A DNA stretch of 64,000 bases from Rhodococcus sp. KBS0724 (GTDB lineage Bacteria; Actinomycetota; Actinomycetes; Mycobacteriales; Mycobacteriaceae). The translations under genes were made by a program, and so were the position numbers. Shown one piece after another: positions 19,353 through 28,905 of this stretch. Location: assembly GCF_005938745.2 (NCBI RefSeq), contig NZ_VCBX02000001.1, positions 6,338,501 through 6,402,500 of the forward strand, written 5' to 3'. The notes below the pieces were generated by a model that saw only the letters and a list, made by a program, of their open reading frames with translations, was not told where the DNA came from and searched no databases. Each line of letters begins with the position of its first letter. The first letter of the stretch is position 1.

Positions 19353-20289
19353 GATGTGCCCGCACCGTGACGAATGCCGTTGCGCGGCTGTGGAACGCCT
19401 GTCGGACCTGGATGCGCTGCTTGCGCGTCCAGGATTCCGCGGTGGACTGATCGGCACTGCACCCGCGGTAGTCGGTGAAATGTTGCCTCTCTTGGACGAC
19501 GTCGTCGCCATCACCGTGGCGGGGCCGGTCGCCGTCAACGACTCCGGCAAATACGAGGTTCCGACGGCGCCTGGTGACCCACTGATCTGTTCTCCCGGTC
19601 GAATCTCGTTGCGATTGAATACGTCGGCACTCGGCAGCGTTGTCACCACTGACGCGGAGCAGCATCTGCCGCCGACGCTCCGGATGTTCGATACCCACGG
19701 ATCGAGTTCGCACACCACCTACTTGACCCCGACCTCCGATCGCCTCGCCTTCGAAGCGATGCGAACCGCGCCCGACATTGTCAGGGAAACAAGCCCTCTC
19801 ACCCCGATGTCGAATACGCCGGCATTCTGGGCGGAAGCCGATCAGCTGACCCAACTCGACTTCATCCTCGCGGACGGCGGCAGCGAACGCCGCCGCGGAT
19901 TGGTCGCTCTGGGCGCCCTGGGTTACCGGAGAATCGATCCTCACCTCATGGCCGCCGGGATGGAGCACCTGTCCTACCACCAGCTGCCCGTCACGACCGT
20001 CGTCGCAGGTAACGGCTGTCTACAGATTCATCGTGGTGATCTCGACGCCGCAGCCGTGTTCGGCGGGACGCTGACCTTGGCGTCGGACACCTGCCGGACA
20101 ATGATCGATCTGAACGGCGTCTCGGAGTGCTGGCTCACCCGCACCCACGGCGTTCACGGACTGACCAGCTCGATCGAGGTGTACGACTTCCGCCGGAAGT
20201 GCGTGGCGGTCTTCACCCAAACTGGCCCAACCGAATCCGCGGTCATGGGTGTTTGGGAAGACGTCATGAATTCCATTTCCGCCGGTTGA
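19342..20289 (+). CDS. HemS/HmuS-like heme-binding or heme-degrading protein
   Basis: The 315-residue cytoplasmic protein shows the duplicated HemS/ChuX layout. The N-terminal half contains RMFDTHGSSSHTTYLTPTSD near residues 116-135, matching the family's FFD..G.AvHKvYL..HSD block. The C-terminal half contains GNGCLQIHRGDL near 224-235 and LTSSIEVYDFRRKCVAVF near 280. HemS proteins accept heme from importers and some degrade it using an external reductant. The ATG at 19342 overlaps the reductase stop by 11 bases; ATG 19354, just after that stop, is equally possible. Either way it is translationally coupled to the reductase, a plausible electron donor. Similarity is clear but distant. Confidence 0.7.
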   Translation: MFTEMCPHRDECRCAAVERLSDLDALLARPGFRGGLIGTAPAVVGEMLPLLDDVVAITVAGPVAVNDSGKYEVPTAPGDPLICSPGRISLRLNTSALGSVVTTDAEQHLPPTLRMFDTHGSSSHTTYLTPTSDRLAFEAMRTAPDIVRETSPLTPMSNTPAFWAEADQLTQLDFILADGGSERRRGLVALGALGYRRIDPHLMAAGMEHLSYHQLPVTTVVAGNGCLQIHRGDLDAAAVFGGTLTLASDTCRTMIDLNGVSECWLTRTHGVHGLTSSIEVYDFRRKCVAVFTQTGPTESAVMGVWEDVMNSISAG

Positions 20290-20310
20290 TTCCTGCGCTC
20301 CGGCGCACTT

Positions 20311-20940
20311 CTACTGTGTCGGTGAGAGCGCCGGGAACCAGATGTCGGTCAACACCTCGGCGGCCTGATCGCGGGTGACGTCGATCGTCCCCTGCACGGC
20401 CCAACGGGTGAAGAAACGCTCGAGTTGGCTCACCAGCAATTCGACACGCAACCGGGCCTCGTCGCGCTGATCCGCAGGCCACCGGTCCAGATAGTTCGGC
20501 ATCGCGTTCGGCAATGCACTGATCCCGTCGCGCGCCGTGATCCGGAATTCCGGCTCGAGCGCCACCGCCTCGTCCCATGCGGGCAGCAGCCGCTTGTTCT
20601 CGTCGAACCAGTCGAATGCACGCCCCAGCCACGCAGTGAATTCCGCGCGCGAATGTGTGTCGAGCACGCGATCGAGATCCATGTAGAACGTAAATGCACT
20701 GGCAGCCATACCGGCTTCGCCAATGGTCTTCAGCATCTCCACCTTGCTGGAGAAATGCACGTAGAACGTAGCCCTGCTGCATCCGACAGCCGAGGCGATG
20801 TCGTCAACCGTGACTGCCGCGTACCCGCGTTCCTCGAACAGAGTGCGTGCCGCGTCCACGAGTTTGGCCCGCGTTGCGCGCTTCTGCTCGTCCCGCAGGG
20901 TTCCCCGCTTGCCTTTCCGACCATCCGTTGCCGTGCTCAC
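20311..20940 (-). CDS. TetR-family transcriptional regulator
   Basis: The 209-residue protein begins with a basic stretch (GRKGKRGTLRDEQKRATR) and a TetR helix-turn-helix at about 25-70 (ARTLFEERGYAAVTVDDIAS, then SRATFYVHFSSKVEML). The C-terminal ligand domain has DWFDENKRLLPAWDEAVALEPEF. It is divergent from the flavin monooxygenase operon with a dyad operator between them, and probably represses that operon in the absence of substrate. It converges on the HemS-like gene with only 21 bases between stops. Confidence 0.9.
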   Translation of the reverse strand: MSTATDGRKGKRGTLRDEQKRATRAKLVDAARTLFEERGYAAVTVDDIASAVGCSRATFYVHFSSKVEMLKTIGEAGMAASAFTFYMDLDRVLDTHSRAEFTAWLGRAFDWFDENKRLLPAWDEAVALEPEFRITARDGISALPNAMPNYLDRWPADQRDEARLRVELLVSQLERFFTRWAVQGTIDVTRDQAAEVLTDIWFPALSPTQ

Positions 20941-21016
20941 ACCGTCTACTGTCGTTTACTTTGCGCGCTCTGGCAAATCGCCGACTCATCGTCACCGAGC
21001 AACATTGCGTCATTCA

Positions 21017-21046
21017 TTGACACAGCGTCAGTCAATGTTGCACTAT
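21017..21046 (+). promoter_or_regulatory. Monooxygenase operon promoter overlapped by a dyad operator
   Basis: TTGACA (21017-21022) is a perfect -35 hexamer, with CACTAT (21041-21046) as a weak -10 at 18 bases. The dyad TGACACAGCGTCA (21018-21030) and the wider CATTGAC...GTCAATG pair (21015-21021 / 21031-21037) sit on the -35. Placement between the divergent TetR and monooxygenase genes fits a TetR operator. Confidence 0.5.
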
Positions 21047-21115
21047 GACTCAAGTCACTTTTCGGGCTTCGATTCTTCATATCGCATGTCCGGATCAGAA
21101 CAGAAAGCGATGGCT

Positions 21116-22504
21116 ATGAGTCCCACGAATTTGCCGAGAGTCTGCATCATCGGCGCCGGGCCGTCCGGGATCACCACGGCCAAGCGGATGAAGGAATTCG
21201 GAATCCCCTTCGACTGCTACGAAGCATCCGACGAAGTCGGCGGAAACTGGTACTACAAGAACCCCAACGGGATGTCTGCTTGCTACCAGAGCCTGCACAT
21301 CGACACGTCCAAGTGGCGATTGGCTTTCGAGGACTTTCCCGTCTCGGCGGACCTGCCCGATTTCCCGCACCATTCCGAACTCTTCCAGTATTTCAAGGAC
21401 TACGTAGAGCATTTCGGCTTGCGTGAGTCAATCATCTTCAACACCAGTGTTGTTGCAGCAGAACGTGATACAAGCGGACTCTGGACAATCACGCGTTCCG
21501 ACGGTGAAGTCCGCACGTACGACGTCCTGATGGTCTGCAACGGGCATCATTGGGACCCAAACATCCCCGACTACCCGGGCGAATTCGACGGCGTGCTGAT
21601 GCACAGCCACAGCTACAACGACCCGTTCGACCCGATCGACATGCGCGGCAAGAAGGTTGTCGTGGTCGGAATGGGCAACTCCGGCTTGGACATTGCGTCG
21701 GAACTGGGGCAGCGCTACCTCGCCGAGAAGCTCACCGTCTCGGCGCGCCGTGGCGTCTGGGTCCTGCCGAAATACCTGGGCGGAGTGCCCGGCGACAAAC
21801 TGATCACCCCACCCTGGATGCCCCGCGGTCTACGCCTTTTCCTGAGTCGTCGTTTCCTCGGCAAGAACCTCGGAACCATGGAAGGTTACGGCCTGCCGAA
21901 ACCCGACCACCGCCCGTTCGAGGCCCACCCGTCGGCCAGCGGCGAGTTCCTGGGGCGTGCCGGATCCGGCGACATTTCCTTCAAGCCTGCCATCACTAAA
22001 CTGGACGGCAAGCAGGTTCACTTCGCGGATGGCACCGCAGAAGATGTCGACGTCATTGTCTGCGCAACCGGCTACAACATCAGCTTCCCCTTCTTCAGCG
22101 ATCCGAACTTGCTGCCGGACAAGGACAACCGATTCCCACTCTTCAAACGAATGATGAAGCCCGGAATCGACAACCTCTTCTTCATGGGGCTGGCACAGCC
22201 CATGCCGACCCTCGTCAACTTCGCCGAGCAGCAGAGCAAGCTCGTCGCGGCTTACCTCACCGGTAAATACCAACTGCCCTCCGCCGGCGAAATGCAGGAG
22301 ATCACCAAGGCCGACGAGGCATATTTCCTCGCCCCCTATTACAAGTCTCCGCGCCACACCATCCAGCTCGAGTTCGATCCATACGTCCGCAATATGAACA
22401 AGGAAATTGCCAAGGGCACCAAGCGTGCCGAGGCCTCGGGAAACAAGCTACCCGTTACCGCTCGTGCAGCCGCACACGAACTCGAGAAGGCGGATCGCGC
22501 ATGA
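21116..22504 (+). CDS. Flavin-containing monooxygenase (class B, FMO/BVMO superfamily)
   Basis: The 462-residue enzyme should insert one oxygen atom from O2 using FAD and NADPH. The FAD motif GAGPSG lies at about residues 13-18, the NADPH motif GMGNSG near residue 187. The family fingerprint FxGxxxHxxxY appears as FDGVLMHSHSY, with Tyr where Baeyer-Villiger enzymes usually have Trp, so sulfoxidation, N-oxidation or a class II ketone-oxidising activity are all possible. ATG 21116 was chosen with AGAAAG upstream; ATGs at 21110 and 21086 are in frame. First gene of a six-gene coupled operon; its stop overlaps the esterase start by 4 bases. Confidence 0.85.
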   Translation: MSPTNLPRVCIIGAGPSGITTAKRMKEFGIPFDCYEASDEVGGNWYYKNPNGMSACYQSLHIDTSKWRLAFEDFPVSADLPDFPHHSELFQYFKDYVEHFGLRESIIFNTSVVAAERDTSGLWTITRSDGEVRTYDVLMVCNGHHWDPNIPDYPGEFDGVLMHSHSYNDPFDPIDMRGKKVVVVGMGNSGLDIASELGQRYLAEKLTVSARRGVWVLPKYLGGVPGDKLITPPWMPRGLRLFLSRRFLGKNLGTMEGYGLPKPDHRPFEAHPSASGEFLGRAGSGDISFKPAITKLDGKQVHFADGTAEDVDVIVCATGYNISFPFFSDPNLLPDKDNRFPLFKRMMKPGIDNLFFMGLAQPMPTLVNFAEQQSKLVAAYLTGKYQLPSAGEMQEITKADEAYFLAPYYKSPRHTIQLEFDPYVRNMNKEIAKGTKRAEASGNKLPVTARAAAHELEKADRA

Positions 22505-23655
22505 GCCTGGTAAATGGCCACTGCAGCAATGAGTTCGAGCCCGTCCGCACTGCCTTCGAGGCTCAACTCGAAACCGGGGAGGAACTCGGCGGCTCCATCG
22601 CCATCACCGTCGACGGAGAATCCGTCGTGGACCTCTGGGGTGGATACGCAGACGAATCTCGCACCACTCCGTGGAGCAGCGACACCATCGTCAACACCTT
22701 CTCCATCACCAAGACGATGACGGCTCTGTGCGCTCTCCTCCTAGTCGAACGCGGCCAACTGGACGTCTACCAGAAGGTCGCGCACTACTGGCCCGAATTT
22801 GCGGCAAATGGCAAGGAAGACATCGAAGTTCGACACCTGCTGTCGCACACGTCGGGAGTCTCCGGTTGGGAGCGCCCGATCGAACTGAAGGACATCTACG
22901 ACCTCGAGACGTCCACCGCCCGCCTCGCAACCCAGCGGCCGTGGTGGACGCCGGGTACAGCGTCGGGCTATCACGCGATCAACTACGGCCACCTCATCAG
23001 CGAGGTCATTCGCCGCATCGACGGACGAACCCTCGGCAGGTTCTTTGCCGAAGAGCTGGCCGGCCCGCTGGGCGCCGACTTCCACATCGGAACGTCCGCA
23101 GAGCATTTCGGCCGAATTGCCACTCTCGTTCCGCCGCCAGCGCTGGAATTCGACCTATCCACGCTCGACCAGGACAGCATCTTCATCAAGACCCTGACCT
23201 GCCCCCTGCTGGACTACCCCGAGGTCAATACCGCTCCCTGGCGAGAAGCTGAGATCGGCGCAGCAAACGGCCACGGCAACGCCCGTTCTATCGCTCGCGT
23301 CCAATCACTGATCTCGTGCGGTGGTGAGCTCGACGGCCAGAAGTTGCTCTCGCAGAGCACTATCGACCTGATCTTCGAAGTCCAATCCGACGGTATCGAC
23401 CTCGGGATCATGACTCCGCTCAAGTTCGGTATCGGCTACGGACTGCCGCACCCGGACACCGCACCACTCGTTCCCGACGGGCGCGCGTGCTGGTGGGCCG
23501 GCATCGGCGGCTCGATGCTGGTCAACGACCTGGACCGACGGATGACCTTTGCCTACGTCATGAACAAGATGGCCCCAGGTCTGATCGGATCCGATCGAAG
23601 CAACGCCTATCTGAGCGCCGCATACAACTCCGAGGTCAGCGAGGTCAGTTCATGA
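22501..23655 (+). CDS. Serine hydrolase of the class C beta-lactamase/esterase family
   Basis: The 384-residue protein has the S68-x-x-K71 catalytic pair (SITK) and the YHAINYG block near residue 160 that replaces the beta-lactamase Y-x-N in EstA/LACTB-type esterases. No signal peptide is seen, which argues for a cytoplasmic esterase rather than an antibiotic-resistance enzyme. Hydrolysis of an ester produced by the upstream monooxygenase would fit: Baeyer-Villiger oxidation of a ketone yields an ester, and the next gene oxidises alcohols. ATGA overlap with the monooxygenase gene. Confidence 0.85.
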   Translation: MSLVNGHCSNEFEPVRTAFEAQLETGEELGGSIAITVDGESVVDLWGGYADESRTTPWSSDTIVNTFSITKTMTALCALLLVERGQLDVYQKVAHYWPEFAANGKEDIEVRHLLSHTSGVSGWERPIELKDIYDLETSTARLATQRPWWTPGTASGYHAINYGHLISEVIRRIDGRTLGRFFAEELAGPLGADFHIGTSAEHFGRIATLVPPPALEFDLSTLDQDSIFIKTLTCPLLDYPEVNTAPWREAEIGAANGHGNARSIARVQSLISCGGELDGQKLLSQSTIDLIFEVQSDGIDLGIMTPLKFGIGYGLPHPDTAPLVPDGRACWWAGIGGSMLVNDLDRRMTFAYVMNKMAPGLIGSDRSNAYLSAAYNSEVSEVSS

Positions 23656-24692
23656 AGGCAGCTCAGCTCATGGGGCCAGGACTCCTCGAGATCAACGACG
23701 TACCGATCCCCGAGATCGGCCCGTCGGAACTCCTGATCCGAGTCGGTGCAGCGGGCATCTGCCACTCTGATCTGCACCTCCTGCATTTTCCGTACAAGAT
23801 GCGCGAAGAACCGCTGACAATCGGCCACGAGATCGCCGGCACCGTCGAAGCCGTCGGCAGTGGCGTCGACGGCCGTTCCGTCGGGGAACGGGGCGTCGTC
23901 TACCTGTGCTGGTCGTGTGGGCAGTGCCGAGAATGTATGAGCGGTAACGAGAACATGTGCCTCGCCGCCGGACGAACCGCAATGCCGCCGTGTCCTGGAT
24001 TGGGCCCCGAAGGCGGCATGGCGGAATATGTGAAGATCCCGGCCCGCTCCTTTGTCCCCATCGGAGATCTCGACTTCCTTCAGGCCGCGCCGCTCGCCGA
24101 TGCCGCGCTCACCAGTTACCACGCCATCCGCGGTGCACGTGACCATCTGCAGCCCGGCACTACCGCCGTGGTGATCGGTATCGGTGGTCTCGGACATGTT
24201 GCAGTACAGATACTTCGAGCGATCAGCGCGGTGCGCATCATCGCCGTCGACGTCGGCCAGGATCAACTGGACCTCGCGAAGCGGTGTGGAGCCGACATCA
24301 CGCTCGAGTCCGGACCGGACACCGCGCGCCAGATCCTGGATCTCACATCGGCCCGAGGCGCGGAAGTTGTCTTCGACTTCGTCGGTGTTGATGCCACCGC
24401 CCAGATGTCCGTCGAATCCGTTGCACCGAACGGCGCCTACCGCATGGTCGGCCTCGGCGGCGGAAACCCCGGCATCACAGCCGAAGCGGCGGGCGGACCT
24501 GGCTGGCCCTGGGGTGCGTCGGTCCGGAAGTCGTATGGCGGCACCAGAAACGACCTTGTCGATTCCATCGCCCTGGCTCGAGCCGGTCTGGTAACGGTAG
24601 AAGTGGCCCGCTTCGAACTTGCTGATGCCCGCGACGCTCTCGACCGTCTCGAACACGGCAAGGTCACCGGACGCGCAGTGCTCGTACCCTAA
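23652..24692 (+). CDS. Zinc-dependent alcohol dehydrogenase (MDR family)
   Basis: The 346-residue enzyme should oxidise an alcohol to an aldehyde or ketone with NAD(P). Catalytic zinc ligands are visible in GICHSDLH and GHEIAGTV; the four structural cysteines appear as [15 protein letters not shown]. The coenzyme loop is [13 protein letters not shown] near 177. It starts in a 4-base overlap with the esterase stop, so the genes are co-translated. In context it would process the alcohol released by the esterase. Confidence 0.9.
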   Translation: MKAAQLMGPGLLEINDVPIPEIGPSELLIRVGAAGICHSDLHLLHFPYKMREEPLTIGHEIAGTVEAVGSGVDGRSVGERGVVYLCWSCGQCRECMSGNENMCLAAGRTAMPPCPGLGPEGGMAEYVKIPARSFVPIGDLDFLQAAPLADAALTSYHAIRGARDHLQPGTTAVVIGIGGLGHVAVQILRAISAVRIIAVDVGQDQLDLAKRCGADITLESGPDTARQILDLTSARGAEVVFDFVGVDATAQMSVESVAPNGAYRMVGLGGGNPGITAEAAGGPGWPWGASVRKSYGGTRNDLVDSIALARAGLVTVEVARFELADARDALDRLEHGKVTGRAVLVP

Positions 24693-24711
24693 TTCTCGAA
24701 AGGTGCTACAC

Positions 24712-26373
24712 GTGACCACTCCCGCTGATACACAGGCATACATCGCGTCCGTCATGGCCGGGTTGACCGGCCCCGCTGGGCCTTTCGAAATGGGCGTCGA
24801 AGACGTCCTGGGCAGTGCGATGCTTGTCATGAAGAACCGTGACAAGGCACTCGGCGACGTACTCGCTGCGTCCTTCGATTACGATTCCCGCGATTACCTG
24901 GTGACCAAGGACCGCCGCTTCAGCTACCGCGAGCACGGTGAAGCCGTGGCGGCCTTGGCCACAGCGCTCCGCGAGCAGCACGGCGTTCGCAAGGGTGATC
25001 GCGTGGGCATTCTTGCTGCAAACACCCCCGAATGGGTGATGACGTTCTGGGCGGCCCAAGCGCTCGGGGCCATCGCCGTCGGTTTCAACTCGTGGTGGGT
25101 GGCGCGTGAAGTGGAGTACGGAATCGAACACACCACCCCCACCGTGGTGATCGCCGATGCCAAGCGCACAGAGATCCTCGCCGGGTTGAACACCGACATT
25201 CCGATTCTCACGATGGAAGCGGATGTGCCGGCCCTGATCGAGAAGTACTCGGGATCGCAGCTTCCTCGTACTGTGGTCGACGAGGACGATCCGGCCGTCA
25301 TCCTCTACACGAGCGGCACCAGCGGACGTCCGAAAGGAGCGGTTCACAGCCACCGAAACGTGTTGGCGGTCATCGACTATCACCGATACAGCGACCGCCT
25401 CGCTGCGGCATTCACCGGGAAACCCAGCGATGGCCGTCCGAGCGATCTGCGCTACCTGTTGACCGCACCGCTGTTTCACATCGCGAGCCTGCACAACTTG
25501 GCAGTTCCACGACTGGCCACGGGCGGAGCCGTGGTCATCCACCAGGGCGCCTTCGACGTCGACGAAGTCCTCTCCCTCGTCGAACGCGAGAAGGTGACCA
25601 ACTGGGCTGTTGTACCCACCATGGCAAGTCGTCTGCTCGAGCACGGCGATCTCGGGAAATACGACCTGACGTCGTTGAGCGCCTTTGCATTGGCTTCAGC
25701 GCCGTCGTCTCCGGCCTTGCAGGAGCGTCTGCGCGCACAGCTACCTTTTGCGCAGCACGCTCTGGTGGACAGCTACGGGCTCACCGAATCCTCCACCGGC
25801 ATCTCGGTTGCCACGCCCCCGGAACTTGCCGCATTCCCTGGAACACTCGGACGGCCCATCATCGGCGTCGATGTGGAGGTCCGCGACCCATTCGGTGTTG
25901 CAGTCCCTGACGGCGAGGAAGGCGAAATCTGTGCGCGCAGTCCGTATGTGATGCTGGGGTACTGGAACGACGACGCCGCCACCGCTGCCGCCATCGGTCC
26001 CGACAGATGGCTCCGGACCGGCGACTACGGCGTTCTCGAAGACGGTCGACTTCGACTCACCGGGCGCAGATCCGACCTGATCCTGCGCGGCGGCGAAAAC
26101 GTCTACCCCCTCGAGATCGAACAGTGCCTCGACGAGCATCCGGCTGTGCTCGAATGCGCTGTGATCGGTATCGATTCGGCAGATCTCGGCCAAGAAGTGG
26201 CTGCCGTCGTCGTCCTGCGCAGCGAGGGCGCCGCGACAGAAGAGGAACTACGCGGCTACGTCGCTGAACGTCTCGCCTACTTCAAGGTGCCGGTGAAATG
26301 GAAACTGAGCACAACTCCTCTGCCCCGCAACGCAACCGGAAAAACAATTCGCGCAAAGGTGGTTGTCTCGTGA
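24712..26373 (+). CDS. Acyl-CoA synthetase / AMP-binding ligase
   Basis: The 553-residue adenylate-forming enzyme should activate a carboxylic acid to its CoA thioester with ATP. Core motifs are complete: [19 protein letters not shown] near 198, DSYGLTESS near 355, RTGDYG near 437, [11 protein letters not shown] near 460 and the C-terminal catalytic Lys in [10 protein letters not shown]. The start is GTG at 24712 after CGAAAGG; an in-frame upstream ATG lies inside the dehydrogenase gene. It follows the dehydrogenase by 19 bases. It probably feeds the pathway's acid product into beta-oxidation. Confidence 0.9.
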   Translation: MTTPADTQAYIASVMAGLTGPAGPFEMGVEDVLGSAMLVMKNRDKALGDVLAASFDYDSRDYLVTKDRRFSYREHGEAVAALATALREQHGVRKGDRVGILAANTPEWVMTFWAAQALGAIAVGFNSWWVAREVEYGIEHTTPTVVIADAKRTEILAGLNTDIPILTMEADVPALIEKYSGSQLPRTVVDEDDPAVILYTSGTSGRPKGAVHSHRNVLAVIDYHRYSDRLAAAFTGKPSDGRPSDLRYLLTAPLFHIASLHNLAVPRLATGGAVVIHQGAFDVDEVLSLVEREKVTNWAVVPTMASRLLEHGDLGKYDLTSLSAFALASAPSSPALQERLRAQLPFAQHALVDSYGLTESSTGISVATPPELAAFPGTLGRPIIGVDVEVRDPFGVAVPDGEEGEICARSPYVMLGYWNDDAATAAAIGPDRWLRTGDYGVLEDGRLRLTGRRSDLILRGGENVYPLEIEQCLDEHPAVLECAVIGIDSADLGQEVAAVVVLRSEGAATEEELRGYVAERLAYFKVPVKWKLSTTPLPRNATGKTIRAKVVVS

Positions 26374-28115
26374 CCTACGACGCTGTGATCAACAATGGTC
26401 TGTGGTTCGACGGTACCGGGGCAAAACCGGCCGTCCGCAATCTGGGAATCCGGAACGGCCTGGTCACCGCCATCTCCCTCGATCCCCTCGACGAAACCGA
26501 TTGTCCCCAAGTCATCGACGCCCGGCGCAAGTGGGTGATTCCGGGAATCGTGGACATTCACACGCACTACGACGTCGAGATCCTCGAAGGCCCGGCACTG
26601 AGCGAATCCCTCAGGCACGGGGTCACATCGATCTTTGTCGGATCGTGTTCCCTGTCCACCATTCACGCCAGCCCGTCCGACGCCGGGGATCTCTTCGGCC
26701 GCGTCGAAGCAATCCCCCGCAAGCACGTCGTCGAGGCACTCACGCGGGCCAAGACCTGGAATTCCGCGAGTGAGTACATCGCCGCGCTCGAATCGCTTCC
26801 GTTGGGCCCCAATGTGGCAGCGTTCATCGGGCACTCAGACATGCGGGCCGCAGAAATGGGACTGGACCGTGCAACGCGGAAGGACGTGCACCCCACAGAC
26901 GCCGAACTCGCGTCGATGGAAGCGCAGTTGACCGAAGCGCTCGACGCCGGCTTCGTCGGAATGTCCGGGCAGCAGTTGCTGTTCGACAAACTCGATGGCG
27001 AAACCTGCCGCTCACGAACTCTGCCGTCGACGTACGCCACCACGAAGGAACGACGCCGACTCAACGCGATCCTGCGTCGCCGGGGACGCGTGTTTCAGGC
27101 TGGACCCGACCCCACCAACCCACTGAGTACCGGCGCGATGGCGTTCACCAGTGTGGGTCTCTGGCGTAAGCGACTCAAGACGAGCATGCTCTCGGCGGCA
27201 GATATCAAGTCCAACAAGTTCGCCGTGGCAATTCTCGGACCGCTGGCGCATCTGGTCAATCGACTCGGCGGTGACCTGCGCTGGCAGCATCTCCCCGTCC
27301 CCTTCGAGGTGTATGCCGACGGAATCGATCTGGTCGTTTTCGAAGAATTCGGGTCCGGCGCCGCCGCACTGCATCTGACGGACGAGATGGAACGCAACGT
27401 TCTGATGCAGAGCGAGGAGTACCGTCGGCAATTCCGTAAGGACTACGACCAGAAGTTCGGCGTCAAGGTATGGCACCGCGACTTCTTCGATGCCGAAATC
27501 GTTTCCTGCCCGGATGTTTCGCTGGTGGGCAAGACCTTCGGTCAGGTAGGTGTCGAGCGCGGCAGCATCCACCCGGTCGACGCATTTCTGGATCTGGTTC
27601 TCGAGCACGGAACCAAGGTTCGCTGGCGCACAACCATTTCCAACCACCGTCCCGAGATCCTGGACAAGTTCGCTCAGGACAGCGGGGTGCAGCTCGGATT
27701 CTCCGACGCCGGAGCCCATCTGCGCAACATGGCGTTCTACAACTTCGGGCTGCGACTGCTTCGCCGAGTCTACGACGCCCAGAAGATCGGTCGGCCCTTC
27801 ATGACGGTGGAGGCCGCAGTGCACCGTCTCACCGGTGAACTTGCCGAGTGGTACGACGTCGACGCGGGGCACCTTCGATTGGGTGACCGTGCCGACCTGG
27901 TTGTGATCGATCCCGCCCATCTCGATGATTCACTCGACACCTACGCGGAGAGCCCGGTTGTGGAGTACGACAATCTCTCTCGCATGGTCAACCGTAACGA
28001 CCAGACCGTGACCGCGGTATTCGTCGGCGGCGAGTACGTGTTCGGTGACGGCGAAGCAGCACCGGTTCTCGGCAACCGCCGGACCGGAAAATTCTTGAAG
28101 GCAGGTGCCCATTAA
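26370..28115 (+). CDS. Amidohydrolase, N-acyl-D-amino-acid deacylase (D-aminoacylase) family
   Basis: The 581-residue protein has the metal-binding HTHYD motif near residue 66, a conserved [12 protein letters not shown] region, [11 protein letters not shown] and the C-terminal [21 protein letters not shown] and [11 protein letters not shown] segments of the D-aminoacylase group. These enzymes hydrolyse amide bonds using zinc. The start is GTG at 26370, overlapping the ligase stop (GTGA). An amidase in an operon with a monooxygenase and CoA ligase suggests the natural substrate may contain an amide or lactam. That is inference. Confidence 0.85.
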   Translation: MTYDAVINNGLWFDGTGAKPAVRNLGIRNGLVTAISLDPLDETDCPQVIDARRKWVIPGIVDIHTHYDVEILEGPALSESLRHGVTSIFVGSCSLSTIHASPSDAGDLFGRVEAIPRKHVVEALTRAKTWNSASEYIAALESLPLGPNVAAFIGHSDMRAAEMGLDRATRKDVHPTDAELASMEAQLTEALDAGFVGMSGQQLLFDKLDGETCRSRTLPSTYATTKERRRLNAILRRRGRVFQAGPDPTNPLSTGAMAFTSVGLWRKRLKTSMLSAADIKSNKFAVAILGPLAHLVNRLGGDLRWQHLPVPFEVYADGIDLVVFEEFGSGAAALHLTDEMERNVLMQSEEYRRQFRKDYDQKFGVKVWHRDFFDAEIVSCPDVSLVGKTFGQVGVERGSIHPVDAFLDLVLEHGTKVRWRTTISNHRPEILDKFAQDSGVQLGFSDAGAHLRNMAFYNFGLRLLRRVYDAQKIGRPFMTVEAAVHRLTGELAEWYDVDAGHLRLGDRADLVVIDPAHLDDSLDTYAESPVVEYDNLSRMVNRNDQTVTAVFVGGEYVFGDGEAAPVLGNRRTGKFLKAGAH

Positions 28116-28893
28116 CACGTCCAGATTTGCCGGGAAAACCGCTGTAGTCACCGGCGCAGCGTCGGGTATCGGCGCGGCTATTGCGCTGCGCCTCATCAGC
28201 GAAGGTGCGCGCGTCGCGGGCATCGACATCTCCGAGGGTGCGCTGAAGGAGATCGCGGCCCAACATGACGGTTCATTCCTCGCCGCACCAGCCGACGTCA
28301 CCAAGGAATCCGATGTCGCTGAGGCTATTGCTTCTGCCGCAGCGGAATTCGGCGGGATCGACATCGCGTTCAACGTCGCCGGAGCGTCGCGGGTCGGGCC
28401 GATTGTCGACCTCGACGAGGCGGATTGGGACTTCACCATCGATTTGGTACAGAAGGGCGTGTTCCTCTGCACCAAACACGAGGCGCGCCATATCCGCGAG
28501 CATGGAAGGGGCGGAGCAATCGTCAATGTCTCCTCGCTCAATGCGCATATACCGAGCCCGTACGGAAGTGCCTATGCCACCGGCAAAGCCGGCGTCGAGA
28601 TGTTCAGCAAGAATGCCGCGATCGAACTCGCAGCGTCGGGAATCCGGGTCAACGCCGTTCTCCCTGGCTTGGTCGACACCCCACTGGTTGCGCCGGTGAT
28701 GGGCTACGAACCCGCCCGCGACATGTTCCTGGATCGAATCCCGATGGCCCGAGCGGCAACTCCCGAAGAAATTGCCGCTCCCTGTCTCTATCTCGCGAGC
28801 GACGACGCCACCTACATCACCGGAACGTCATTGGTGGTCGACGGCGGCTGGGAAGTGTCGAACTACCCGGATCTGACCAAACTCGGCAGCTGA
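28105..28893 (+). CDS. Short-chain dehydrogenase/reductase
   Basis: The 262-residue NAD(P)-dependent oxidoreductase has the cofactor motif TGAASGIG near 16-23, NVAGAS (NNAG equivalent), catalytic Ser in NVSSLN and YATGK (Tyr-x3-Lys) near residues 152-156. The C-terminus YITGTSLVVDGGW is typical. The GTG start at 28105 overlaps the amidohydrolase by 11 bases. It is the last gene of the operon and probably oxidises or reduces an intermediate ketone/alcohol. The stop codon is part of an inverted repeat shared with the convergent gene. Confidence 0.9.
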   Translation: MPINTSRFAGKTAVVTGAASGIGAAIALRLISEGARVAGIDISEGALKEIAAQHDGSFLAAPADVTKESDVAEAIASAAAEFGGIDIAFNVAGASRVGPIVDLDEADWDFTIDLVQKGVFLCTKHEARHIREHGRGGAIVNVSSLNAHIPSPYGSAYATGKAGVEMFSKNAAIELAASGIRVNAVLPGLVDTPLVAPVMGYEPARDMFLDRIPMARAATPEEIAAPCLYLASDDATYITGTSLVVDGGWEVSNYPDLTKLGS

Positions 28894-28905
28894 AGTCAGC
28901 TGCCG
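28884..28905. terminator. Shared bidirectional terminator made from two stop regions
   Basis: CGGCAGCTGA (28884-28893) and TCAGCTGCCG (28896-28905) pair perfectly around a 2-base centre. The left arm ends with the SDR stop codon and the right arm begins with the convergent AhpD-like gene's stop, only 2 bases apart. A 10-bp stem read from either side would serve both transcripts. Confidence 0.65.

Noticed and set aside
22501..23655. A beta-lactamase antibiotic-resistance gene.
   Set aside because: It lacks a signal peptide, has the esterase-type YHAINYG block and lies inside a coupled catabolic operon, so an esterase is the better call.
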